NCBI GenBank assembly: GCA_036267755.1
Contig: DATAVK010000146.1
Coordinates: forward strand, 1 to 28,565
Source: DATAVK01 sp036267755
GTDB lineage: Bacteria > Actinomycetota > Actinomycetes > JAFAQI01
Reading direction: 5' to 3'
Length of the DNA stretch: 28,565 nucleotides
Shown here: positions 22,957 to 28,565 of the stretch, piece by piece
Numbering within the stretch: position 1 is the first letter of the stretch
Layout of the letters: each line of letters opens with the position of its first letter
Notes under the pieces: model-generated
What the model was told of the DNA's origin: nothing
The model's database searches: none
The model's input: only the letters and a program-made list of their open reading frames with translations
Translations under genes and position numbers: made by a program

Positions 22957-23258
22957 GCCGCGGTCTCCTCCAGACCAGGTGGAAGCTCGCCGGACGCGCG
23001 GTGCCATGTCGCTGCGACCTGACGCTGGGCGACCAGCTTCACCAGGCCGACGACCACACCCGATGCGACTGCCCAGGACGCCGCCTCGCCCCAGGTCACG
23101 TCCGGGTGCTCCGGGTTGGCGGGAGGCTCTTTGCCGGTCGCGGCCTTCCAGCCGAAGGTGAGGATCTTGCGAGCGACGGCGGCTCCGAGCAGCGCCGCGG
23201 CCATCGCCATGATCTTGTACCCGAACTTGCCGTCATCGTTGTCCGTGTCGTCAGCCAT
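22953..23258 (-). CDS. DUF4235 family membrane protein
   Basis: A 101-residue protein of the actinobacterial DUF4235 family, function unknown. An acidic N-terminus (DDTDNDDG) precedes a first helix GYKIMAMAAALLGAAVARKIL (about residues 13-33). The linker WKAATGKEPPANPEHPDVTW leads to a second helix EAASWAVASGVVVGLVKLVAQR (about 58-79, shown as two parts EAASWAVASG and VVVGLVKLVAQR). ATG 23258 is used rather than the longer frame to 23294 because family similarity begins there; GGGAGGGG stands upstream at slightly long distance. First gene of the minus-strand operon with the amidase. Confidence 0.88.
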   Translation of the reverse strand: MADDTDNDDGKFGYKIMAMAAALLGAAVARKILTFGWKAATGKEPPANPEHPDVTWGEAASWAVASGVVVGLVKLVAQRQVAATWHRASGELPPGLEETAA

Positions 23259-23326
23259 GCCGTCATCGTGCCCCTCCCGGCGGCTCAGCAACACCGGCGG
23301 GCGCCGGAAGTGTCCGCGACGGGTGG

Positions 23327-23332
23327 CAGGAT
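23327..23332 (+). promoter_or_regulatory. Candidate -10 box (CAGGAT) of the YcaQ-like gene
   Basis: CAGGAT, one base from TANNNT, ends 6 bp before the GTG start at 23339, matching the spacing of leaderless actinobacterial mRNAs. No ribosome-binding site is seen. The -35 region is not obvious. Confidence 0.28.
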
Positions 23333-23338
23333 GCGCCG

Positions 23339-24544
23339 GTGCAGACCCTCACGGCGGCTGCCGCGCGCCGGCTGGCGATCGTCGCTCAGGGCCTGAACGC
23401 GCCGCGACCGCTGGTCACACCCGACCGCAGGCACCTGCGTCGGGTGCTGCGACACACGTCGCTGTTGCAGATCGACAGCGTGAACGTGCTAGCCCGGGCC
23501 CACTACCTGCCGTCCTTCTCCCGACTCGGGCCCTACCCGACCACGCTGCTGGACCGGATGGTCTACCGCGACCGCGAGCTGTTCGAGTACTGGGGGCACG
23601 AGGCGTCGCTGTTGCCGATCGACCTGCACCCGTTGCTGCGATGGCGGATGAAGCGGGCGGAGGCGGGGCTCGGAACCTGGCAGGGGGTGTCGCGGATCGC
23701 CCGCGAACGTCCCGAGTACGTCGAGGAGATCTACGCCGAGGTTCGCGACCGCGGTCCGATCTCAGCGGGCGAGCTCGCTAGGGACGAGATCCGTACCAAG
23801 GACGACTGGGGCTGGAACTGGACCGACTCGAAGACCGCCCTGGAATACCTGTTCTGGACCGGGCGGATCACCGCCGCCAACCGGCGCAACTTCGAACGCC
23901 ATTACGACATCGCGGAGCGCGTGATCCCGCGGGCGGTGCTCGAGCGGCCCACCCCGACCGAGGAGCAAGCGCACCGCGAGCTGCTGCTGGTCGCCGCGCA
24001 GGCGCACGGCGTGGGGACGCTCGGCGACCTGGCGGACTACTTCCGGATCAACATCCCGCTCGCTCGGCCACGGCTGGCGGAGCTGGTCGAGGCGGGGGCG
24101 CTGGAGCAGGTCGTGGTCCGCGGCTGGTCGCAACCGGCGTACCTGTTGCCCGGAACCATCCTGCCGCGCCGGGTCGCCGCGCGCGCCTTGCTGGTGCCGT
24201 TCGACCCGCTGGTCTTCGAACGCGATCGGACCGAGCGGATCTTCGGCTTCCGCTACCGGGTGGAGATCTACGTCCCGCCGCCCAAGCGCGTCTACGGCTA
24301 CTACGTGCTGCCGTTTCTGCTCGGTGATTCCCTGGTCGCCAGGGTTGATCTCAAGGCGGATCGCGACATCGGCGTCCTTCGGGTTCAGGCGGCCTGGGCC
24401 GAGCCGGCCGCGCCGCCCGAGACCGCAGACGAGCTTGCTGCCGAGCTTCGCGCGATGGCCGGCTGGCTCGGGCTTGACGACGTCATCGCGATGCCCCACG
24501 GGGACCTGAGCGCGGCGCTTGCGACCGCGCTGCGTCGAGTGTGA
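23339..24544 (+). CDS. YcaQ-family winged-helix DNA glycosylase (crosslink repair type)
   Basis: A 401-residue protein of the winged helix DNA-binding/YcaQ (HTH_42) family, whose characterised members unhook interstrand DNA crosslinks by hydrolysing N-alkylated bases. The characteristic LLQIDSVNVLARAHYLPSFSR carries the catalytic Q-x-D motif (near residue 44; shown as LLQIDSVNV and ARAHYLPSFSR). YWGHEASLLPID, the winged-helix segments DWGWNWTDSKTALEYLFWTGRI (as WTDSKTALEYLFWTGRI) and the C-terminal FDPLVFERDRTERIFGFRYRVEIYVPPPKRVYGYYVLPFL (as FGFRYRVEIYVP) also fit. GTG 23339 is the only near start. The next gene overlaps its stop by 4 bp (GTGA). Divergent from DUF4235. Confidence 0.9.
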   Translation: MQTLTAAAARRLAIVAQGLNAPRPLVTPDRRHLRRVLRHTSLLQIDSVNVLARAHYLPSFSRLGPYPTTLLDRMVYRDRELFEYWGHEASLLPIDLHPLLRWRMKRAEAGLGTWQGVSRIARERPEYVEEIYAEVRDRGPISAGELARDEIRTKDDWGWNWTDSKTALEYLFWTGRITAANRRNFERHYDIAERVIPRAVLERPTPTEEQAHRELLLVAAQAHGVGTLGDLADYFRINIPLARPRLAELVEAGALEQVVVRGWSQPAYLLPGTILPRRVAARALLVPFDPLVFERDRTERIFGFRYRVEIYVPPPKRVYGYYVLPFLLGDSLVARVDLKADRDIGVLRVQAAWAEPAAPPETADELAAELRAMAGWLGLDDVIAMPHGDLSAALATALRRV

Positions 24545-25602
24545 CGCTGATGCCCATGTCGACCCCCCGGACTGGCACATACCGTCGCACTCAATCGATC
24601 GCCGCCCTCGCCGCCCTCGCTGCGCTCGGGCTGGGCTCGGTCGGTGCCGCGCCGGCGAGGGCGGGGGCGGCACGCGTCCAATGCGGCAACATGTTCCCCG
24701 CAGCGTTCCGGGCAGCGTTGCAGCGGGAGTTCCCCGATCAGCGGGTGACGGCGGCGGTCTTCGACACCCACACCCAGTGCTGGTACCACCTGCACCCCGC
24801 CACGCGGATCACGACCGCGTCGGTGATCAAGGCACAGGTGCTGGGCGCGGTGCTGCTCCACGCGCAAGACGAGCATCGAGGGCTCGACAAGCACGAGCGC
24901 AGCCTGATCAAGCCGATGATCGAGTACTCCCTCAACGACCCCTACGTGTCCGACCTCTACGAGGAGGTCGGCGGCGTCGCGGGCATGAACGCCTTCGACC
25001 GCCGGATGCACGCAACGTCGACGACCAACACCCTGGAGTACGGCGCGACCGTCACGACCGCGGTCGACCGCACCCGGATCGCGCTGCGGATGCTGTACGG
25101 GAGGGGTCCGCTGCACCAGGCCGCGCGGGCGACGGCGTGGCACTACATGGCCCACGTCGTGAACCCGACCCAGCGGTGGGGGATCACCGCGGGTGTTCCC
25201 CGCGGCTGGCAGGTGGCGCTGAAGAACGGCTTCTACCCGATCCCCGGAGCCGCCCGATGGCGGGTCGGGTCCACCGGTTTCGTGCGCGCGACCGGGACGG
25301 CCGGCGGGTACGCCGTCACGATCATGACCGACCACAACGCGAGCCAGCACGACGGCATCCGCCTCGTCGAGCGGGTGTCACGACACGTCGCGGCGTTCCT
25401 GACCTCTGGCCCGCCGGCACCTCGAGTCGTGAGCCGTGCCGTCTGCGTAACGACTCACGCCGGCGAGAGCTGGAAAACCGTGGCCCATCTGGTCGGTGAG
25501 CCCCGGTCGCACTGGGCGGCGGTCCGGCTGGTGTCGGGCGGAAACCCCGGCCCGCTGCAGGGGCAGCGCGCCTGCTCACCCCGGTTGCCAAAGGCTGGTT
25601 AG
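24541..25602 (+). CDS. Secreted serine hydrolase of the beta-lactamase/PBP fold
   Basis: A 353-residue exported protein. A signal peptide spans about residues 15-42 (AALAALAALGLGSVGAAPARAG core). The three class A-like active-site motifs are present: SVIK (94-97, S-x-x-K), SLN (130-132, S-x-N) and KNG (228-230, in place of KTG). The C-terminal 50 residues (CVTTHAGESWKTVAHL through GGNPGPLQGQRACSP) resemble a LysM-like module bounded by two Cys. Whether it degrades beta-lactams or acts on peptidoglycan is not known; the Glu166-type general base is not evident. GTG 24541 overlaps the YcaQ stop; ATG 24550 and ATG 24556 are alternatives. Its stop overlaps that of DUF3093 by 4 bp. Confidence 0.82.
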   Translation: MTLMPMSTPRTGTYRRTQSIAALAALAALGLGSVGAAPARAGAARVQCGNMFPAAFRAALQREFPDQRVTAAVFDTHTQCWYHLHPATRITTASVIKAQVLGAVLLHAQDEHRGLDKHERSLIKPMIEYSLNDPYVSDLYEEVGGVAGMNAFDRRMHATSTTNTLEYGATVTTAVDRTRIALRMLYGRGPLHQAARATAWHYMAHVVNPTQRWGITAGVPRGWQVALKNGFYPIPGAARWRVGSTGFVRATGTAGGYAVTIMTDHNASQHDGIRLVERVSRHVAAFLTSGPPAPRVVSRAVCVTTHAGESWKTVAHLVGEPRSHWAAVRLVSGGNPGPLQGQRACSPRLPKAG

Positions 25603-26054
25603 CGCCCGCCCCGTTGCCGGGCGGCCAGGATCGCCGCGGCCAGCTCGTCCGGGTGACGGGTGGAGACCAGCCAGTAGGGCACCGGGTGCGGGCTGGCCAG
25701 CCCCAGCACCACCGACGGCCCGATCCAGCCGCGGACCACGTGGTGGGCGGCGGGGTCGGCGCCCGGGCCAAGCCGGATCCGGGTGGCACGACGGTCGAGC
25801 GGGGTGACCTCGGTGATCGACATGACGGGAAGCTCGTCCTTCCCGGCGCGGAGCACGCCGTCGGCGAGCCGGATCCGCAGCAGCCCGCTGATCACCAAGG
25901 GGACGATGAAGAAGCCGACCAGGAAGCACGCCACGATCGTGAGGATCGGCCAGGTGAAGCCGGAGCCGACCTCGAAGACACCCAGCAGTACGACGAGCGT
26001 CAGGACCGGCCACCACGTCCAGGGGACGTGGAGTCGCTCGTCATGTCCGGTCAC
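25599..26054 (-). CDS. DUF3093 family membrane protein
   Basis: A 151-residue protein of the actinobacterial DUF3093 family (Rv2698-like), which in relatives lies beside dut. It starts ERLHVPWTWWPVLTLVVLLGVFEVG (first helix, about residues 11-31; shown as ERLHVPWTWW and PVLTLVVLLGVF), with a second helix WPILTIVACFLVGFFIVPLVI (about 34-54, shown as ILTIVACFLVGFFIVP). A soluble beta-rich domain follows, with RADGVLRAG-like LADGVLRAGKDELP and a final PYWLVSTRHPDELAAAI. Function unknown. GTG 26054 overlaps the SDR gene's end by 14 bp, indicating co-transcription. It converges on the serine hydrolase. Confidence 0.87.
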   Translation of the reverse strand: MTGHDERLHVPWTWWPVLTLVVLLGVFEVGSGFTWPILTIVACFLVGFFIVPLVISGLLRIRLADGVLRAGKDELPVMSITEVTPLDRRATRIRLGPGADPAAHHVVRGWIGPSVVLGLASPHPVPYWLVSTRHPDELAAAILAARQRGGR

Positions 26055-26892
26055 CCATCCAGCCTCGCACGCCGGTCGCCAGGCCCTTCACGACGTCAGT
26101 CACCATCGTGGGGATCAGCCGTTCGCTCACCACGCCGCCGACCGCGTCCACCCCGATGAGATAGCGCGCCAGCGGCCGCGGGCTGGCCAGCGCGAGCCGG
26201 ACGGCGCGGGCCACCCACACCGGATCCGGCATCAGCCGGGAGCCATTGGACGTGGTTCGGCGCGCTCGGTCGTAGGCGTCGGCGTACCGGGGGAGTGACG
26301 GCTCGGGGTACTTCGCGCCGTCCCAGATCCCGGTTCCGAAGCTGCCCGGCTCCACGAGAACGACCTTGATCCCGTCCCCGGCGACCTCCATCCGTAGCGC
26401 ATCGGACATCGCCTCGAGCCCGTGCTTGCTCGCGCAGTACCAGCCCAGCAACGGCAGCGAGAGCCGCCCGGCGATCGACGAGACGTTGACGATCCGGCCG
26501 TCGCCGCGCTCGCGCATCCCCGGCAGCACCAGCCGGGCGATCCGTGCAGGCGCGACCAGGTTCACCTCCAGCTGGTCACGGACCGCGGCGTCGTCGATGT
26601 CTTCGATCGCGCCGGCCTGCGCGAATCCGGCGTTGTTCACGACCGCCCACGGGCCGCCGTCGGTCAGCTCGTCGATCTCGGCGAAGCCCACGGCCGTCGA
26701 CTTCGCATTGCCGACATCGCAGACCACGGTGCGCACCGTCACCCCCTTGGCCGCGGCAGCGTCGTCGAGGTCTCGTGCCTTCGCCGCCGAGCGTGCGGTG
26801 CCGATGACGTCGTACCCGGCTCCGGCTAGCTCGAGGCAGGTCACCAGCCCGATTCCGGAGTTGGCACCGGTCACCACTACTGATCCGCTCAT
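26041..26892 (-). CDS. Short-chain dehydrogenase/reductase
   Basis: A 283-residue SDR of the classical type: cofactor motif TGANSGIG (8-15), CDVGNAK (adenine side), NNAG (86-89), the catalytic Ser in NVSSI (about 139) and YCASK (Tyr152, Lys156), followed by VVLVEPGSFGTGIWD. It oxidises or reduces an alcohol/ketone with NAD(P); the Arg34 after TA-R (GTARSAAKA) hints at NADP preference. The open frame runs to 27399, but everything upstream of ATG 26892 lies antisense to the thioesterase and dut genes. Only 21 bp separate this start codon from the thioesterase start. Substrate unknown. Confidence 0.92.
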   Translation of the reverse strand: MSGSVVVTGANSGIGLVTCLELAGAGYDVIGTARSAAKARDLDDAAAAKGVTVRTVVCDVGNAKSTAVGFAEIDELTDGGPWAVVNNAGFAQAGAIEDIDDAAVRDQLEVNLVAPARIARLVLPGMRERGDGRIVNVSSIAGRLSLPLLGWYCASKHGLEAMSDALRMEVAGDGIKVVLVEPGSFGTGIWDGAKYPEPSLPRYADAYDRARRTTSNGSRLMPDPVWVARAVRLALASPRPLARYLIGVDAVGGVVSERLIPTMVTDVVKGLATGVRGWMGDRT

Positions 26893-26897
26893 GCCGG

Positions 26898-26903
26898 TAG
26901 GGT
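26898..26903 (+). promoter_or_regulatory. Candidate shared -10 region (TAGGGT) of the SDR/thioesterase divergent pair
   Basis: TAGGGT lies 10 bp before ATG 26914 on the plus strand. Read on the minus strand, the overlapping bases 26904-26899 give CACCCT, 6 bp before the SDR ATG (26892). The gap between the two start codons is just 21 bp, so both -35 regions would lie in the neighbouring gene. Inference from spacing. Confidence 0.3.
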
Positions 26904-26913
26904 GCCGCCGACC

Positions 26914-27429
26914 ATGCAGACGCCGCAACGCCACCCCCTCGCTCCGGCACCAGGGACCATCCTCGGACCCCACTACAGCTGGTGTTTCGCGTGCGGCGAC
27001 GAGCATCCGACCGGCCTGCGCGTCCAGATCGAGGTCCTCGAGGGAGTCGCCGTCAGGTCGCGGTTCACCGTCGGTGAGCATCACATGGGCGCGCCGGGAT
27101 TGGCGCATGGCGGCATCCTGGCCAGCGCGCTCGACGAAGCGCTGGGGTCGCTGAGCTGGCTGATGCACCGAATGGCTGTCACGGCTCGGCTGGAAGTCGA
27201 CTTCGTCGCGCCCGTCCCCGTGGGTCGTACCGTCGTCATCGACGCCCGATGCACGGGGATCGACGGGCGCAAGATATACACCGAGGCAGTCGGTCGGTTG
27301 GACAGCGAGGACGGTGCGGTGGCGGTGCGAGGCGCGGGCCTGTTCGTCGCGGTGACCCCTGACCACTTCACCCGCAACGCCGGGCCGACCGGCGGTCACG
27401 CTGCCGGCGACGGGCCGTTCAACCCGTGA
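26914..27429 (+). CDS. PaaI/YiiD-type hotdog-fold thioesterase
   Basis: A 171-residue hotdog-fold protein, likely an acyl-CoA thioesterase. A Pro-rich leader precedes YSWCFACGDEHPTGL (CxxC, about residues 21-35), then HHMGAPGLAHGGILASALDEALG (the H-G-G active-site helix, given here as LAHGGILASALDEALG) and the strands ARLEVDFVAPVPVGRTV. ATG 26914 is chosen; GTG 26902 in frame is possible but would sit only 9 bp from the divergent SDR start. Its stop overlaps the dut GTG by 4 bp (GTGA). The substrate acyl group is unknown. Linkage to dut is probably positional rather than functional. Confidence 0.87.
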   Translation: MQTPQRHPLAPAPGTILGPHYSWCFACGDEHPTGLRVQIEVLEGVAVRSRFTVGEHHMGAPGLAHGGILASALDEALGSLSWLMHRMAVTARLEVDFVAPVPVGRTVVIDARCTGIDGRKIYTEAVGRLDSEDGAVAVRGAGLFVAVTPDHFTRNAGPTGGHAAGDGPFNP

Positions 27430-27914
27430 CGGCGACCGAACGGCCGGTCCAGGTCCCGGTACGTCGGCTGGACCCCGACCTCCCGCTGCCGACCTACGCC
27501 CACCATGACGACGCGGGCGCCGACCTGGTCACCTCGGTCGACGTCGACATCGCTCCCGGTGAGCGGGTAGTGGTCCCCACCGGAACCGCGGTGGCCCTAC
27601 CCGAGGGGTACGCCGGTTTCGTCCACCCGCGTTCCGGGCTGGCCGCGCGCAGCGGCGTGAGCATCGTCAACGCGCCTGGAACGATCGACGCCGGCTACCG
27701 CGGCGAGATCAAGGTCATCCTCATCAACCACGACCCCACGACGCCGGTCCGGCTGCGCCGCGGCGACCGGATCGCGCAGCTCGTCGTACAGCGGGTCGAG
27801 CGGGTGGAGTTCGTGCCCGCCGAGACGCTGCCGGACAGCGTGCGCGGCGAGGGCGGCCACGGCTCGACCGGCGGCTGGGGCGATCATGGACGGGCCATGC
27901 CCGAAAGGAGCTGA
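27426..27914 (+). CDS. dut: dUTP diphosphatase (trimeric dUTPase)
   Basis: A 162-residue dUTPase that hydrolyses dUTP to dUMP and pyrophosphate, keeping uracil out of DNA. All five conserved motifs are present: DAGADL (29-34), HPRSGLAARSG (67-77), NAPGTIDAGYRGEI (82-95, with the catalytic Asp88 and Tyr91), RRGDRIAQLVV (111-121) and RGEGGHGSTGG (140-150). The latter is the flexible P-loop-like tail that closes over the active site. Length is normal for actinobacteria. GTG 27426 overlaps the thioesterase stop. It is followed after 4 bp by the DUF3710 gene, the usual actinobacterial neighbour. Confidence 0.97.
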   Translation: MTATERPVQVPVRRLDPDLPLPTYAHHDDAGADLVTSVDVDIAPGERVVVPTGTAVALPEGYAGFVHPRSGLAARSGVSIVNAPGTIDAGYRGEIKVILINHDPTTPVRLRRGDRIAQLVVQRVERVEFVPAETLPDSVRGEGGHGSTGGWGDHGRAMPERS

Positions 27915-27918
27915 CACG

Positions 27919-28565
27919 GTGTTCCGACGCCGCAGCAAGGTCGAGGACGTCGACGAGGACGCCATCGACGACGTACCCGGCGGCGACGACTCCGCGGACG
28001 CGCCCGACGACTCTGCCGACTCACCTGACGGGGGGGAGGCCGACGGCGGCGCGACCGACCCCGGCTTCGTCGTGCCCGCGTCGGCGGGACCGCCGAAACG
28101 CCCAACCGGGCCGTTCGACGTCGAGGATCTGCCGAAGGACGACCAGACGCCGCGGCTGGACCTGGGCAGCCTGCAGGTGCCGGTGCCGGAGGGCATCGAG
28201 GTGAGGGTCGACGTCCAGGACGACGTGATCGTCGCCGCGACCCTCGTCGATGGCCGCAACGAGCTGCAGGTCCATGCGTTCGCGGCTCCACGCTCCAGCG
28301 GGCTGTGGGCCGAAGTCCGCGGCGAGATCGCCGAATCGCTCCAGGGATCCGGGGGGAGCGCGGAGGACGTCGACGGCCCGTTTGGCCCAGAGCTCCGGGC
28401 CCGGGTCCCGGTGGAAGGCGGGGCGCTCCAGCCGGCCCGGTTCATCGGTGTCGACGGCCCGCGCTGGTTCCTTCGCGGCCTGTTCACCGGCCCGGCGTCC
28501 ACCGACCCGACCCAGGCGAGCCGGCTCGAGCAGGCGTTTCGCGGGGTCGCCGTCGACCGCGGCGG
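27919..28565 (+). CDS. DUF3710 family protein, cut by the window end
   Basis: The first 215 residues of a DUF3710 protein (Rv2696c-like); the frame is still open at the last base. A basic start (FRRRSKVED) leads to a long acidic, low-complexity stretch (about residues 10-50, Asp/Ser/Pro/Gly-rich). The conserved domain follows: RPTGPFDVEDLPKDD, RLDLGSLQVPVPEGIEVRV, HAFAAPRSSGLWAEVRGEIAESL and RFIGVDGPRWFLRGLFTGPA. GTG 27919 has AAGGAG 8 bp upstream and lies 4 bp after the dut stop, so it is translated with dut. Function unknown. Confidence 0.93.
   Translation, partial: MFRRRSKVEDVDEDAIDDVPGGDDSADAPDDSADSPDGGEADGGATDPGFVVPASAGPPKRPTGPFDVEDLPKDDQTPRLDLGSLQVPVPEGIEVRVDVQDDVIVAATLVDGRNELQVHAFAAPRSSGLWAEVRGEIAESLQGSGGSAEDVDGPFGPELRARVPVEGGALQPARFIGVDGPRWFLRGLFTGPASTDPTQASRLEQAFRGVAVDRG

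Noticed and set aside
26893..27399. N-terminal extension of the short-chain dehydrogenase
   Set aside because: It is antisense to the thioesterase, and SDR similarity begins at ATG 26892 just before the cofactor motif.

Overview
The window is about 28.6 kb of very GC-rich, densely packed DNA from an actinobacterium. The evidence is the strong G/C bias at third codon positions, frequent GTG starts, 4-bp GTGA/ATGA gene overlaps, and several actinobacterial marker families: DUF7455, DUF4193, DUF3093, DUF3710, DUF4235, and a mycobacterial Sdh1-type succinate dehydrogenase. A genus cannot be named from the sequence alone. No rRNA, tRNA, CRISPR array, transposase or phage gene was seen.

Layout. 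(1) 1-2826, plus strand: the end of a DrrA-like ABC ATPase, its DrrB-like permease, a small S4 RNA-binding protein and a DUF445 membrane protein. (2) 2837-6278, plus: a methyltransferase, a superfamily 2 helicase and an orphan ABC ATPase, each apparently with its own short-leader or leaderless promoter. (3) 6284-6484, minus: a small DUF7455 zinc protein, convergent with the ABC gene across an exact 19-bp tandem duplication. (4) 6721-12460, plus: the Sdh1 operon (membrane anchor, flavoprotein, iron-sulfur protein with a long extra tail), an inositol-monophosphatase-family gene with no standard start codon where one is expected, and a secreted lytic transglycosylase. (5) 12512-14126, plus: a GMC oxidoreductase interrupted by a frameshift. 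(6) 14075-16818, minus: Ohr peroxidase and two acyl-CoA dehydrogenases, divergent from an acyl-CoA ligase at 16913-18448 (plus). This looks like an acyl-CoA activation and alpha,beta-dehydrogenation unit, with peroxide defence coupled to it. (7) 18449-18541: a 31-bp tandem repeat between convergent genes. (8) 18532-19050, minus: a gamma-carbonic-anhydrase-like protein, divergent from DUF4193 plus a hydrophobic unknown protein (19272-20314). (9) 20325-23258, minus: an operon of DUF4235, an amidase and an SCP2-alpha/beta-hydrolase fusion. (10) 23339-25602, plus: a YcaQ-type DNA glycosylase and a secreted serine hydrolase. (11) 25599-26892, minus: DUF3093 and a short-chain dehydrogenase. (12) 26914 to the end, plus: a thioesterase, dUTPase and a truncated DUF3710 gene.

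Several genes here (DUF7455, inositol monophosphatase, DUF4193, DUF3093, dut, DUF3710) are ones I recall lying close together near sigA and dut in other actinobacteria. Here they are spread out by lipid- and redox-metabolism genes. I found no clearly new multigene system. The points most worth a second look are the extended SdhB, the CTG-like coupled start of the phosphatase gene, the probable heteromeric acyl-CoA dehydrogenase pair, the SCP2-hydrolase fusion, the lytic transglycosylase with an unassigned central domain, the two small repeat structures, and the set of leaderless-looking starts.
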